A stretch of 43,203 nt of DNA from an uncultured beta proteobacterium (GCA_903909815.1 CAIVXG010000209.1:1-43203); one strand, 5' to 3'. Shown: positions 30,856-40,809, counted from the stretch's first letter. The notes: generated by a model from the sequence alone, not told the origin. Made by a program: numbers and translations.

Positions 30856-30873
30856 GGAAGTCCAAGCGACAAA

Positions 30874-32394
30874 CTAGGCCGTTCCACCCACGGTCAAACC
30901 TTCGATGCGCAACGTGGGTTGACCGACACCCACCGGCACGCTCTGACCTTCCTTGCCGCACACACCCACACCGGTGTCCAGCGCCATGTCGTTGCCGATC
31001 ATGGTGATCTTCTTCAATGACTCTGGGCCGCTGCCCACCAGCGTGGCGCCCTTGACCGGGTACTGGATCTTGCCATTCTCCACCCAGTAGGCTTCGCTCG
31101 CCGAGAACACGAACTTGCCGGACGTGATGTCGACCTGGCCGCCACCGAAGTTGGTGGCGTAAAGGCCCTTCTTGATGCTGGCAACGATCTCTGCGGGCGC
31201 TGTAGCACCGCCGAGCATGAAGGTATTGGTCATGCGCGGCATTGGAACGTGGGCATAGCTTTCGCGCCGGCCATTGCCCGTGGGTTTCACGCCCATCAGG
31301 CGCGCATTCATCGAGTCCTGCAGATAGCCCTTGAGGATGCCGTCCTCGATCAGCACATTGCGCTGCGTGGCGTGGCCCTCGTCGTCCACGTTGAGCGAGC
31401 CGCGCCGCAGCGCAATGCTGCCGTCGTCCAGCACCGTCACGCCCTTGGCCGCCACGCGCTGACCGACGCGCCCGCTGAAGGCGCTCGAGCCCTTGCGGTT
31501 GAAGTCCCCCTCCAGCCCGTGGCCGATGGCTTCGTGCAGCAGCACGCCCGGCCAGCCCGGGCCCAGCACCACGCTCATCACGCCCGCCGGCGCCGGTCTG
31601 GACTCCAGATTTGTGAGCGCCGCATGCACGGCCGCATCCACATATTCGACGATCTGCGCATCGTCAAAATACGCCAGGCCAAAGCGCCCGCCGCCGCCGC
31701 CCGAGCCCACCTCGCGCCGCACCTGTCCATTCACCTTCGCTTCGGCGATCACCGTCACCGACAACCGCACCAAAGGCCGCACGTCCGCTGCCAGCGTGCC
31801 ATCGGCACGGGCCACCAGCACCACGTCGTATTCACTCGCCAGCCCCGCCATCACCTGCGCCACGCGCGGGTCCTTGGCGCGCGCCAGCTTTTCCACGCGC
31901 CCCAGCAGCGCCACCTTGGCCGCGCTGTCCATGGTGTCGATCGGGTCCAAGCCTGAATAGAGCGAGCGGCTCGCGGCGATCTTGGGGGTGACGACCTTGG
32001 TCTTGACCGATTGCGACGCCGCCGAAATGCTGCGCACGGTGCGCGCCGCGTCCAGCAGCGAAGCCTGAGAGATGTCGTCGGAATACGCAAAAGCCGTTTT
32101 CTCCCCGCACACGGCACGCACACCCACGCCCTGGTCGATGCTGAAAGAGCCGGTCTTCACAATGCCTTCTTCCAGGCTCCAGCCTTCGCTGCGCGTATAT
32201 TGAAAATACAGGTCAGCGTCATCCACCTTGTGCGCCGTGATTTCACTCAGGGCACGGGTCAGATCTGCGGTCGTCAAGCCAAAGGGTTCCAGCAGCAATC
32301 CCTGGGCAATGGCCAGCCGGTCGGCCGTAGGTTGGCGCTGGGGAGCCTTGCTACGGGCATTCGGACGGGCAGAAAAGGAATCGGTTGAAGTCAT
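30874..32394 (-). CDS. tldD: Metalloprotease TldD
   Basis: Cytoplasmic zinc protease subunit that acts with TldE (PmbA) on unfolded peptides, including microcin precursors and the antitoxin CcdA in E. coli. It has 506 residues, slightly longer than E. coli TldD because of a polar N-terminal extension of about 25. The metal-binding HEAIGHGLEGD starts at H287, and the third ligand region is in the C-terminal half (MTNTFMLGG, VCGKEGQ). The partner tldE is not in this window. It follows rodA by 15 nt, so co-transcription is likely. Confidence 0.97.
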   Translation of the reverse strand: MTSTDSFSARPNARSKAPQRQPTADRLAIAQGLLLEPFGLTTADLTRALSEITAHKVDDADLYFQYTRSEGWSLEEGIVKTGSFSIDQGVGVRAVCGEKTAFAYSDDISQASLLDAARTVRSISAASQSVKTKVVTPKIAASRSLYSGLDPIDTMDSAAKVALLGRVEKLARAKDPRVAQVMAGLASEYDVVLVARADGTLAADVRPLVRLSVTVIAEAKVNGQVRREVGSGGGGGRFGLAYFDDAQIVEYVDAAVHAALTNLESRPAPAGVMSVVLGPGWPGVLLHEAIGHGLEGDFNRKGSSAFSGRVGQRVAAKGVTVLDDGSIALRRGSLNVDDEGHATQRNVLIEDGILKGYLQDSMNARLMGVKPTGNGRRESYAHVPMPRMTNTFMLGGATAPAEIVASIKKGLYATNFGGGQVDITSGKFVFSASEAYWVENGKIQYPVKGATLVGSGPESLKKITMIGNDMALDTGVGVCGKEGQSVPVGVGQPTLRIEGLTVGGTA

Positions 32395-32409
32395 GAGCCC
32401 ATTTTAGGG

Positions 32410-33564
32410 TCAGCTTTGCACCAGCCTCTTAGACCTCGCAATCGACATCAGTATTCCCAGTCCCATGCCCAGGGTCACCATCGCCGTTCCGCCGTAACTT
32501 ATGAAGGGCAGTGGCACGCCCACCACGGGCAGGATGCCGCTGACCATGCCCATGTTGACGAAGGCGTAGGTAAAGAAAATCAAGGTGATGCTGCCGGCCA
32601 GCAGGCGGGAAAACAGCGTGGGAGCTTCAAGCGCGATCGCCAGTCCGCGCAACACCAGAAAAATGAAGCCCGAGATCAGCAGCAGGTTGCCAACCAGCCC
32701 GAACTCCTCGGAAAACGAGGCAAAGATGAAGTCTGTGGTGCGCTCGGGAATGAACTCCAGGTGGGTTTGCGTGCCCTGCATGAAGCCCTTGCCGAGCACG
32801 CCGCCCGAGCCAATGCCTATCATTCCCTGGATGATGTGAAAACCCTTGCCCAGCGGGTCACGGCTGGGGTCCATGAGGGTGCAAATGCGCTGTTGCTGGT
32901 AGTCATGCATCAGCGGCCAACGCACACCGTCGGCGCACACCTGCGGCTCATACCACACCAGCAGTAGCACACCCAGCAGACCAAGCAGCACCGGCGGTAG
33001 CAACAACTTCCAACTCAATCCCGCAAAAAAAATCACGCCCATGCCGGCGGCCAGCACCAGCACCGCCGTGCCCAGATCGGGTTGCTTCACGATCAGCGCG
33101 ATCGGCACCAGCAACAAGGCCCCGGCGACCAGAAAGTCCAGCGGACGCAACTGGCCTTCGCGCTTCTGAAACCACCAGGCCAGCATCAAGGGCATGGCGA
33201 TCTTGAGAATTTCGCTGGGCTGAATCGTCACGCCCACGTTCAGCCAACGCCTGGCGCCCTTCTTGGTGACGCCGAATACGGCCACGGCAATCAGCAGTGT
33301 CACGCCCACCACGTACAGCGGAACCGCCAGCGCCATCAGACGCTGCGGCGGTATCTGCGCCACGATGAACAGGATCACCCCGGCGATCAGCATATTGCGC
33401 ACGTGGTCCTCGAAGCGCGTGCCATGGTCGTAGCCGGAGGAATACATGGTCAGCAGGCCGGCGCAGGCCAGCATAAACACCGCGAACGCCAGCGGTCCGT
33501 CAAAACCGCGAAACCACAGCGGCACTCGGTGCCAAAGGGAAGGTTTATCAAAATGGGTCGCCAT
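32410..33564 (-). CDS. rodA: Peptidoglycan polymerase RodA (SEDS family)
   Basis: SEDS glycosyltransferase that polymerises lipid II for lateral wall growth with PBP2. It has 384 residues and about ten spans. Family motifs are KKGARRWLNVGVTIQPSEILKIAMPLMLAWW, read as two blocks, then KQPDLGTAVLVL with the essential aspartate, and the C-terminal LPVVGVPLPFISYGGT. The ATG at 33562-33564 (MATHFDKPS) is preferred; the frame stays open upstream into the divergent promoter region. mrdA (PBP2), the usual neighbour, is not in the visible gene order. Divergent from the RNB gene. Confidence 0.97.
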   Translation of the reverse strand: MATHFDKPSLWHRVPLWFRGFDGPLAFAVFMLACAGLLTMYSSGYDHGTRFEDHVRNMLIAGVILFIVAQIPPQRLMALAVPLYVVGVTLLIAVAVFGVTKKGARRWLNVGVTIQPSEILKIAMPLMLAWWFQKREGQLRPLDFLVAGALLLVPIALIVKQPDLGTAVLVLAAGMGVIFFAGLSWKLLLPPVLLGLLGVLLLVWYEPQVCADGVRWPLMHDYQQQRICTLMDPSRDPLGKGFHIIQGMIGIGSGGVLGKGFMQGTQTHLEFIPERTTDFIFASFSEEFGLVGNLLLISGFIFLVLRGLAIALEAPTLFSRLLAGSITLIFFTYAFVNMGMVSGILPVVGVPLPFISYGGTAMVTLGMGLGILMSIARSKRLVQS

Positions 33565-33644
33565 GGCTTGATTATCCCTGTCCACACGCGACCGTGTCGG
33601 CAGCGGCCGCAAACCGGGCGTCAACGCATGGGACAATCCGACCC

Positions 33645-35729
33645 ATGTTTGTACTATTTGAAGAAGCCGGAAAATTCCTGGCGGGGCGCGTGCTGTCGGA
33701 GAGCGAGGCGTCGGCGCAGGTGGAACTCGACAGTGGCAAGCGCCTCAAGGTCAAGAACGCCCATCTGCTGCTGAAGTTTGAGAAGCCCGACTCGGCCGAG
33801 TTGATGCGCAAGGCGCAGGAACTGAGCCAGAGCATCGAACTCGATCTTGCCTGGGAGTTCGCTCCTGCAGACGAGTTTGGGTTTGCCGATCTGGCACGCG
33901 AGTATTTCAGCGCCAGTCCCAGCCTGGAGCAACAGGCTGCGGCGCTGTTTTGCCTGTTTGATGCGCCCCACTACTTTCGCCGGGCGGGGAAGGGCCGCTT
34001 CAAGAAGGCATCGGCCGAGATCCTGCAGCAGGCGCTGGCGGGCATCGAAAAGAAGAAGCAGTTGCTGCAGCAAATCGCCGACTGGGCGCAGGCCCTGGGC
34101 GAAGGCCGGTGCCCCGATGCGATACGGGAACAGTTGTTCAAGATCCTGTTCAAGCCCGACAAGAACGCGCCCGAGTACAAGGCCGTGGTCGAGGCCTCGC
34201 GCGCCACCCATAAGCCGCCGTTGGATCTGCTGCAACAGGCCGGCGCCATCGCCTCGCCCTACCAGTTTCACTGGAAACGCTTCCTGTTCGACAACTTTCC
34301 CAAAGGCACTGGATTCCCCGCCTTGGTGGCGCCCGCGATTCAGGACGAACTTCCGCTGGCCACGGTGCAGGCCTTTTCCATCGACGACTCGGCCACGACC
34401 GAGATCGACGACGCGCTCTCGGTGCAGGGCCTGGGCACGGGGACGGTGGTGCTGGGCATTCACATCGCAGCGCCTGGCTTGGCCGTGCTGCCCGGCAGCC
34501 CCATCGACCTGGCCGGGCGCGCGCGCCTGTCCACGGTCTACATGCCGGGCTACAAGGTCACGATGCTGCCCGATGCGGTGGTGCAAAGTTACACCTTGCA
34601 GGAAGGCCAGAACTGTCCGGCTGTGTCCCTGTACGTCACGCTGAATGAAGCCACGCTGCAGATCCAGGACACGCAAACCCGGCTTGAGCGCGTGCCGATC
34701 GCCGTGAACCTGCGCCACGACCAGCTCGACGCCGTGGTCACGCCCGAATGGCTGGAGAACCCCGCCTTCGAGCATGTGGACACGCCGCTGCCGGCGCGCA
34801 TCGAGCGCACCGAACTCGCTTTCCTGTACCGCCTGGCCAAGCAGTTGAAGGCGCAGCGCGAAGTGGTACGGGGCAAGCCCGAAAACTTCAATCGGCCCGA
34901 CTACAACTTCAAGTTGATCGGCAATGAGGGCGCTGAACCCCAAGGCAATGAGCAGGTGCAGATCAGCGTTCGCCAACGCGGCGCACCGCTGGATCTGATC
35001 GTGGCCGAGGCCATGATTCTGGCCAATAGCACCTGGGGCCTGTGGTTGGCTGAGCTCGGCGTTCCCGGCATTTACCGCAGCCAGGCCAGCATGGCGCCCG
35101 GCGTGAAGGTACGTATGGGAACCAAGGCCCTGCCACACGCAGGTATTGGCGTTCCCGCCTACGCCTGGAGCAGCTCGCCGCTGCGCCGCTATACCGACCT
35201 GGTGAACCAATGGCAAATCATCGCCTGCGCGCGCCATGGCAAAACCGCTGCGCTGGCCGCTCCTTTTAGACCGAAGGACACGGAGCTGTTCGCCATCATC
35301 TCGGCCTTTGACGCGGCCTACAGCGCCTACAACGGGTATCAGCAGGGCATGGAGCGTTTCTGGACGCTCAAATATTTGCAGCAGCAGGGCATCACCGAGC
35401 TCGTGGCCAGCGTGTTCAAGGACATCCCCGGCGGCGTACTGGTGCGGGCCGAAGAGCTGCCGCTGGTGCTTCCGGTCATGGGAGCCACCGGCCTGCCCCG
35501 CGGCGCGCGCTTGCGCGTCAAACTCGGCGCGGTGGACGAGATCACGCTGGACGTTCACGGCACGCTGCTGGAGCGGCTCGACCTGGACGATGCGGGCGCG
35601 GGTGAGGCGCTGGCGCAAGACGCTGAGAACGACGACGACGACGCGCCAGTGGGGCCGATAGCCATCGCCATGGACACGAGTGAAGGCGACGTGAGCCCAG
35701 ACCCGACAGACCCCACCGCAGTGCCGTGA
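33645..35729 (+). CDS. RNB-domain 3'-5' exoribonuclease (RNase II/R family)
   Basis: Processive exoribonuclease of the RNase II/R superfamily, 694 residues. The RNB catalytic centre reads SIDDSATTEIDDALSV at about 244-259, with the aspartates that bind two metals. The C-terminal part carries ARGAR-like GARLRVKLGAVDEITLDVHG, an S1-like end. The N-terminal about 220 residues are poorly conserved, and classic tandem cold-shock domains are not obvious, so it may be a divergent RNase II-type enzyme rather than RNase R. ATG 33645 starts MFVLFEEAGKFLAG, the family start. The 3' end overlaps the next gene by 4 nt. Confidence 0.94.
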   Translation: MFVLFEEAGKFLAGRVLSESEASAQVELDSGKRLKVKNAHLLLKFEKPDSAELMRKAQELSQSIELDLAWEFAPADEFGFADLAREYFSASPSLEQQAAALFCLFDAPHYFRRAGKGRFKKASAEILQQALAGIEKKKQLLQQIADWAQALGEGRCPDAIREQLFKILFKPDKNAPEYKAVVEASRATHKPPLDLLQQAGAIASPYQFHWKRFLFDNFPKGTGFPALVAPAIQDELPLATVQAFSIDDSATTEIDDALSVQGLGTGTVVLGIHIAAPGLAVLPGSPIDLAGRARLSTVYMPGYKVTMLPDAVVQSYTLQEGQNCPAVSLYVTLNEATLQIQDTQTRLERVPIAVNLRHDQLDAVVTPEWLENPAFEHVDTPLPARIERTELAFLYRLAKQLKAQREVVRGKPENFNRPDYNFKLIGNEGAEPQGNEQVQISVRQRGAPLDLIVAEAMILANSTWGLWLAELGVPGIYRSQASMAPGVKVRMGTKALPHAGIGVPAYAWSSSPLRRYTDLVNQWQIIACARHGKTAALAAPFRPKDTELFAIISAFDAAYSAYNGYQQGMERFWTLKYLQQQGITELVASVFKDIPGGVLVRAEELPLVLPVMGATGLPRGARLRVKLGAVDEITLDVHGTLLERLDLDDAGAGEALAQDAENDDDDAPVGPIAIAMDTSEGDVSPDPTDPTAVP

Positions 35730-36580
35730 ATCTGAGCCGCTTCAGCACTCTGCAATGGGCCCTGGGCGTATCCGTGGCGGTGCATGCGTTGCTGCTGGGC
35801 GTGCGTTTCGTCGACCCGGAGGGATTCAAGCGCGTGTTTCAGGACACGGCACTGGATGTCATCCTGGTCAACGCCAAGAGCGAGCAGCGCCCCGACAAGG
35901 CGCAGGCGATTGCGCAGTATTCTTTGGCCGGCGGGGGCGAACAGGAAGCCGGGCGCGCCACCACGCCCCTGCCACCCTCCCTGGTCGCGGACATGGGAAA
36001 CGCGGCGCTGGACACCCAGCGCAAACTGGAGGCACTGAGCGAGCAGCAAAACCTGTTGCTGGCGCAAATCAAGACGCAGTTGGCAAGCATGCCCGCACCC
36101 GCGCTCGCGCAGACCAGCAAGAACCCCGAAGCACAGGCCGAGGAAGACCGACGCCGCCAACTGGTCAAGCTGCTGGCCGAAATCGAGCGCCGCGTGAACG
36201 ATCAGAACGCCAGACCGAAAAAGCGCTATGTCAGTGCCTCGACCCAGGGCGCTGCCTATGCAATCTACTATGACTGCATGCGCCAGCACATCGAGGCCAA
36301 GGGCACGCAGGACTTCCCCACCGCCGCCGGCAACAAGCTTTATGGCGAACTCAGCATGATCATCACGGTGAACCACGATGGCAGGGTGCTGGCCACGGAA
36401 GTGGTGCAGGGCTCGGGCAACCGTTTGCTGGACCGACGCGCCCAGTCAATCGCCAGGAGCGCTCCCTCTTGCGGTCAATTCAGCCGCGCCATGCGGCGCG
36501 AGTTCGATCAGTTCGTGATGGTCTCGAGGTTTCGCTTCACGCGTGAAGAAACATTGGAAACCCGCCTGGGGACACCCTGA
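35726..36580 (+). CDS. TonB-like energy-transducer family protein
   Basis: Inner-membrane protein with a periplasmic C-terminal TonB-type domain, 284 residues. A single span lies at about 10-27 (LQWALGVSVAVHALLLGV). A charged, coiled-coil-prone linker follows at about 90-165, and the C-terminal domain includes YGELSMIITVNHDGRVLATEVVQGSGNRLLDRRAQSI. The proline-rich spacer of classic TonB is weak, so it may have another envelope role. GTG 35726 overlaps the RNB stop (GTGA), and aroE begins 5 nt after its stop. ExbB/ExbD genes are not present. Confidence 0.87.
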   Translation: MNLSRFSTLQWALGVSVAVHALLLGVRFVDPEGFKRVFQDTALDVILVNAKSEQRPDKAQAIAQYSLAGGGEQEAGRATTPLPPSLVADMGNAALDTQRKLEALSEQQNLLLAQIKTQLASMPAPALAQTSKNPEAQAEEDRRRQLVKLLAEIERRVNDQNARPKKRYVSASTQGAAYAIYYDCMRQHIEAKGTQDFPTAAGNKLYGELSMIITVNHDGRVLATEVVQGSGNRLLDRRAQSIARSAPSCGQFSRAMRREFDQFVMVSRFRFTREETLETRLGTP

Positions 36581-36585
36581 ACAGC

Positions 36586-37428
36586 ATGGAACACAGCCTG
36601 AAAATCGACCGCTACTGCGTCATGGGTAACCCCGTGGAGCACAGCCAATCGCCCTGGATTCACGCGCGCTTTGCGCAACTCACGGACCAGACCCTGCGCT
36701 ACGAACGGCGCCTGGTGCCGTTGCACGGATTCTCCGCCTCGCTGCGCAACTTTATCGATGAATCCGACGGCACTGCCAAGGGCTGCAACGTCACCGTTCC
36801 CTTCAAGTTCGAGGCCTGTGCGCTGGCGCAGCACGTGAGCGCGCGCGCCGCACTGGCCGCAGCGGCCAACACGCTGAGTTTTCGCCCTGACGGCATCCAC
36901 GCCGACAACACCGATGGCGCAGGGTTGGTGCGCGACATCGAACGCAACGCCGGCGTGAAGCTGGCCGGGCAGCGCCTGTTGTTGCTGGGCGCGGGAGGCG
37001 CGGCAGCCGGTGTACTCGGGCCGCTGCTGATGGCCGGCAGCGCGCACGTCACGGTGGCGAACCGTAGCTTGGACAAGGCGCAGCAGCTGGTGCAAAGGCA
37101 CGCTGAGCTGGCCGCACGCAGCACACTCGCCGCCTGCAGGCTGGCCGACGTGCAGGGCCGCTTTGACATCGTTGTCAACGCCACCAGCACCAGCCTGAGC
37201 GGCGAAAGCCTGGCGCTGCCGGCGAACTTGTTGCACAGCGGCGCCCTGGCCTACGACATGATGTATGGCCCCGCGGCCCGGGGTTTTCTCGATTGGGCGC
37301 GCACTCATGGCGCCCAGGCGCGCGACGGCCTGGGCATGCTGGTGGAGCAGGCGGCCGAGGCCTTCTTCATCTGGCGCGGCGTGCGCCCGCCCTCGGCCGA
37401 GGTGTTGCAGGAGCTGCGCGCACTATGA
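36586..37428 (+). CDS. aroE: Shikimate dehydrogenase AroE
   Basis: NADPH-dependent reduction of 3-dehydroshikimate to shikimate in aromatic amino acid synthesis. It has 280 residues. Substrate-binding NPVEHSQSPWIHARF and the catalytic-lysine loop GCNVTVPFK (lysine at about 71) are present. Other motifs are NTDGAGLVRD, the nucleotide-binding LGAGGAAAGVLGPLL, VVNATSTSLSGE, AYDMMYGP and DGLGMLVEQAAEAF. It lies between the TonB-like gene and mtgA, with a 4-nt ATGA overlap into mtgA. Confidence 0.98.
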   Translation: MEHSLKIDRYCVMGNPVEHSQSPWIHARFAQLTDQTLRYERRLVPLHGFSASLRNFIDESDGTAKGCNVTVPFKFEACALAQHVSARAALAAAANTLSFRPDGIHADNTDGAGLVRDIERNAGVKLAGQRLLLLGAGGAAAGVLGPLLMAGSAHVTVANRSLDKAQQLVQRHAELAARSTLAACRLADVQGRFDIVVNATSTSLSGESLALPANLLHSGALAYDMMYGPAARGFLDWARTHGAQARDGLGMLVEQAAEAFFIWRGVRPPSAEVLQELRAL

Positions 37429-38192
37429 AGCCGCTGTGGCGCTGGCTTGCACTCGTGGCACTGGCCTTGCTGGCGCTGCAGTTGTTCTTTGTTGTGCGCA
37501 TCGCGCTCATGCTTTGGCTGGATCCGCAGTCAACTGCGTTTCAACGCTCGGAAGCCTGGCGTTTGAACACGACAGCACCAGCGCCTGACAGGGGCGCTGC
37601 ACGCGCTGCCACCAAGCCCGCGCCCTGGCAGCAGCAATGGGTTCCCTACGCGGCCATCTCCGATCACCTCAAGCGCGCCGTCATCACCTCCGAGGACAGC
37701 GAGTTCGCAGTGCACGACGGCGTCGACTGGGACGCGCTGGAAAAGGCCTGGCAGAAGAACACCAAGGCGCAGGAGCAGGCAGCGCGTCAGCCCAACACGG
37801 CCAAGATCGGCAAGCGGGCCCCAAAGATCGTGGGCGGCTCCACCATCACGCAGCAATTGGCAAAAAACCTGTTTCTCTCGGGCGAGCGCACACTGCTGCG
37901 CAAGGGCCAGGAGTTCGTCCTCACCCTCATGCTCGAAGCCCTGCTGGACAAGCAGCGCATCCTGGAGATCTACCTCAACAACGTGGAATGGGGCAGCGGC
38001 GTCTTTGGCGCCGAGGCCGCGGCGCGCCACTACTTCAAAAGGAGCGCAGCGCAACTCAGCGTAGAGGAAGCCGCGCGCCTGGCGGTGATGCTGCCGCGTC
38101 CCAAGTATTTCGAGAAGCTGCCCAACTCCGACTACCTCGCGAGCCGCGCGGCCGTAATCGCCGCGCGCATGGGGTCTGCGGAATTGCCCTGA
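37425..38192 (+). CDS. mtgA: Monofunctional peptidoglycan glycosyltransferase MtgA
   Basis: GT51-family transglycosylase that polymerises lipid II without a transpeptidase domain. It has 255 residues. An N-terminal span lies at about 5-30. The active-site motifs are ITSEDSEFAVHDGVDW (first catalytic glutamate), GGSTITQQLAKNLFLSGERT, and LEIYLNNVEWGSGVFGAEAAARHYF. ATG 37425 overlaps the aroE stop in ATGA and has GGAG upstream; the frame is open further upstream but only over aroE. It converges on the deacetylase gene with 19 nt between stops. Confidence 0.97.
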   Translation: MKPLWRWLALVALALLALQLFFVVRIALMLWLDPQSTAFQRSEAWRLNTTAPAPDRGAARAATKPAPWQQQWVPYAAISDHLKRAVITSEDSEFAVHDGVDWDALEKAWQKNTKAQEQAARQPNTAKIGKRAPKIVGGSTITQQLAKNLFLSGERTLLRKGQEFVLTLMLEALLDKQRILEIYLNNVEWGSGVFGAEAAARHYFKRSAAQLSVEEAARLAVMLPRPKYFEKLPNSDYLASRAAVIAARMGSAELP

Positions 38193-38211
38193 TGCCGCGG
38201 GAAAAAAGTCT

Positions 38212-39117
38212 TCAGCGCTCGCGCTGCAAGGGGCCGCACTGCGCCGCTGCCGCGAGCGTGAGCCGATGCAGGTCGACCAGTCCCTGCCGGTCCAGCCGCT
38301 CACCGATGTAGCCTCCGGCCAGCGAAAACGCCACTGGCAGGTTTTGCGCCCTACAGGCATTGAACACCAGGCTTTCGCGTGCCGCCAGAATTTCGCGCGT
38401 GATCCCCTCAAGCCCGCCATCTGGGCAGCCTTCAAACGAGTCCATGCCGGCGTTGTACAGGCACAGATCGAATGGCGGCACGCGCGTCCACATGTCCTGC
38501 AGCCCGCGCTCGATCTCGCCCAGGTAGTCGTCGGCGCGATGCACCATGGTCAGGCGCGCGCGATCGCTGCTTTCGTAGTGATCGTAGGCGTCCACTGAAA
38601 CGTCCAGTTGCCAGATACGCGCGTCGCTTGCGATCAGTGACGCCGTGCCGCCACCACAGTGCGCGTCCAGATCCAGAATCAACACCGATCTGGCACCCGC
38701 TGCCAGCGCAGCTCGGGCTGCCAACACCAGGCCGTTGAAGGTGCAGTAGCCGTAGCCCGTGTCGCGACGCGCGTGGTGCAAGCCACTGGAGAGCGAGCCC
38801 GACAAGCCGCTTTGCAGAGCGTCCAGAGCGGTTGCGACGGCGCCGCCGTTGGACGCCAGCACCATGGGCCACAACCCCGCATCCCAGGTGAAGCCCTGCG
38901 ACTGCGCCAGTTCCAGCGGAACCCCAGTCTGCACCGCACGCACATAGGCTGGGTCATGCACTTGCGTCACCTGTTCTGCAGTCAGCGCTTGCGGCACCCG
39001 CAGTGCAATGCCGGCGATGGGTTCCGAGTCCAGCGATTGCGCCACCCATTGCGACTTGCGCGTGGTCTCAAAGGCGTAACCCGATCCGGCGTAGGCCGGA
39101 CTGAAGTAGACGTTCAA
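38212..39117 (-). CDS. Histone-deacetylase-family zinc hydrolase
   Basis: Member of the arginase/deacetylase superfamily, 301 residues. Bacterial members include acetylpolyamine amidohydrolases and acetoin-utilisation proteins. The tandem active-site histidines are H114-H115 (SGLHHARRDTGYGYCTFNG). Zinc ligands fit D151 and H153 (DLDAHCGGGT) and D226 (YNAGMDSFEG). The transition-state tyrosine fits Y270 (LAGGYIG). All catalytic residues are present. It overlaps potC by 4 nt and is the last gene of the polyamine transporter operon, which makes an acetylpolyamine or similar acetylated amine a reasonable substrate. That is inference. Confidence 0.9.
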   Translation of the reverse strand: MNVYFSPAYAGSGYAFETTRKSQWVAQSLDSEPIAGIALRVPQALTAEQVTQVHDPAYVRAVQTGVPLELAQSQGFTWDAGLWPMVLASNGGAVATALDALQSGLSGSLSSGLHHARRDTGYGYCTFNGLVLAARAALAAGARSVLILDLDAHCGGGTASLIASDARIWQLDVSVDAYDHYESSDRARLTMVHRADDYLGEIERGLQDMWTRVPPFDLCLYNAGMDSFEGCPDGGLEGITREILAARESLVFNACRAQNLPVAFSLAGGYIGERLDRQGLVDLHRLTLAAAAQCGPLQRER

Positions 39118-39929
39118 GACGAGCCCCCCGTGCTGGACTGACCGGTCGCACGCCGGGTGGCCAGGAAGGCGATGGCGATCACCGCCACCGAAGCCAGCAG
39201 GAAGATCGCCGACAGTGCATTCACTTCGGGCGTGACGCCGGTGCGGATCATGCCAAAGATGTAGACAGGCAGCGTGGTGGAGCCGGGGCCGGAGACAAAA
39301 TAGGTGATGACGAAGTCCCCGAGCGAACTGATGAAAGCCAGCAGCGCGCCCGCGAAAATTCCCGGAGCCAGCAGCGGCAACTCGATGCGCACAAAGCGCT
39401 TCCAGGGCGGCGCATACAGATCGGCGGCAGCCTCGATCAGCGCCGGATCCAGACCGGCCAGGCGCGAGCGGATCGGGTAGTAGGCAAAGGGAATGCAGAA
39501 CACGGTATGCGCCAGGATCACCGACAGCAGGCCCAGCGGCATTCCGGCCAGAACGAACAGCATCAGCAGCGCCACGGCGGTGACGATCTCCGGGACCAGC
39601 AGCGGCAGGCTCAGCAGTGCTTCAACGCCACCCCGGTGCATGGCACTGGAGCGCACCACGCCCAGCGCCGCCGCCGTGGCCGCCATGCTGGCCAGCGCCG
39701 TGGCCACCGCCGCGACGATGAGGGAATTCTTGGTGGCGTGCAGAATATCGCCGTTGTCCAAAACGGCCGCGTACCACTTGAGGCTGAAGCCGCTCCAGAT
39801 CGTGGTCAGGTCGTTCTCGTTGAACGATAGCGCCACCAGTGTGACGATGGGAAGATAGAGAAAGACCAGCGCCAACGTGGCAACCAGCGCATTGCCACGT
39901 CCGCTGAGCAGATGGCTCTCAGACTTCAT
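39114..39929 (-). CDS. potC: Polyamine-type ABC transporter permease, PotC/PotI-like
   Basis: Inner-membrane permease of 271 residues with six spans. The cytoplasmic coupling motif appears as LIEAAADLYAPPWKRFVRIELPLLAPGIFAGALLAFISSLGDF, split over two conserved blocks. The N-terminal YLPIVTLVALSFNENDLTTIWSGFSLKWY is characteristic of PotC/PotI. It overlaps potB by 11 nt and the deacetylase by 4 nt, so all are tightly coupled. Exact polyamine specificity is set by the binding protein. Confidence 0.93.
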   Translation of the reverse strand: MKSESHLLSGRGNALVATLALVFLYLPIVTLVALSFNENDLTTIWSGFSLKWYAAVLDNGDILHATKNSLIVAAVATALASMAATAAALGVVRSSAMHRGGVEALLSLPLLVPEIVTAVALLMLFVLAGMPLGLLSVILAHTVFCIPFAYYPIRSRLAGLDPALIEAAADLYAPPWKRFVRIELPLLAPGIFAGALLAFISSLGDFVITYFVSGPGSTTLPVYIFGMIRTGVTPEVNALSAIFLLASVAVIAIAFLATRRATGQSSTGGSS

Positions 39930-40809
39930 GACTGCGCTCCCTGCGGCCCTGCAGCCAGCGCGCCAGCAGCAGGCAAAGCAGCAATACCGCCACCAGCACC
40001 AGCGACAGCGCCGCGCCGAAGGGCCAGTTGCGCGACGCGCCGAACTGCGACTGCACCAGATTGCCGATCATCAGCGACTTGCCGCCGCCCAGCAGTTCGG
40101 GGCTGACGTAGGCGCCCAGGCAGGGAACGAAAACCAGCACCGCGCCCGCCAGGATCCCGGGCATGGCGAGTGGAAAGACGATGCGCGTGAGCACACGCCA
40201 GCGATCCGCACCCAGATCGAACGCGGCCTCGATCAAGCGCTTGTCGATGCGCTCCAGCGCCACGTAGGTGGGCAGGATCATGAACGGCAAAAACGAATAG
40301 GTCAGGCCGATGCCGGTGGCCAGGGGCGTGTACAGAATGTCCAGCGATGCACTCGTCAGACCCAGCCACTGCAGGCTCTGGTCCAGCGTTCCGCCGTTGC
40401 GCAGGATCAGGATCCAGGCGAAATTTCGCACCAGCAGATTGGTCCAGAACGGCACCGTCACCAGGAACAGGATGAAGGCTGCGCGCGTCCTCGACAACGT
40501 CGTCATGTACAGCGCCGTGGGCAGGCTGATCGCCAGCGTGAGCGCGGTCGTGATCGCCGCCAGACGAAACGAGCGCGCAAAGATGGCAAGGTAGTCGCCA
40601 TTGAAGGACAGCTGGCCCGCGAGGTCGCGCTCGAACAGCAGCTTTTCATAGGCGATCGGCGTGAAGCTGCCCCAGATCACGCCGCCAAAGGGGGCGCGCT
40701 CCAGCACCGAAACGTAGAGCATCAGCAGCAACGGCGCGATCATGAACAGCGCGAGATACAGCGCTGCAGGCGCGGTCAACGCGAGATCGCGTCGCCGCAG
40801 CTCAGTCAT
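39919..40809 (-). CDS. potB: Polyamine-type ABC transporter permease, PotB/PotH-like
   Basis: Second inner-membrane permease, 296 residues with six spans. The coupling motif is [32 protein letters not shown] in consecutive blocks. [23 protein letters not shown] and [19 protein letters not shown] are typical of PotB/PotH. It overlaps potA by 4 nt at its start and potC by 11 nt at its end. It pairs with PotC to form the channel. Confidence 0.94.
   Translation of the reverse strand: MTELRRRDLALTAPAALYLALFMIAPLLLMLYVSVLERAPFGGVIWGSFTPIAYEKLLFERDLAGQLSFNGDYLAIFARSFRLAAITTALTLAISLPTALYMTTLSRTRAAFILFLVTVPFWTNLLVRNFAWILILRNGGTLDQSLQWLGLTSASLDILYTPLATGIGLTYSFLPFMILPTYVALERIDKRLIEAAFDLGADRWRVLTRIVFPLAMPGILAGAVLVFVPCLGAYVSPELLGGGKSLMIGNLVQSQFGASRNWPFGAALSLVLVAVLLLCLLLARWLQGRRERSHEV

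Noticed and set aside
33654-35618. 654-codon open frame antisense to the RNB exoribonuclease
   Set aside because: High-GC shadow frame of a gene with clear RNB motifs on the other strand; no recognisable domain of its own.
38656-38667. Loss of a zinc ligand in the deacetylase (HC instead of HH)
   Set aside because: The ligand is the first His of the DxH motif (H153), which is present; the changed position is not a ligand in characterised enzymes.
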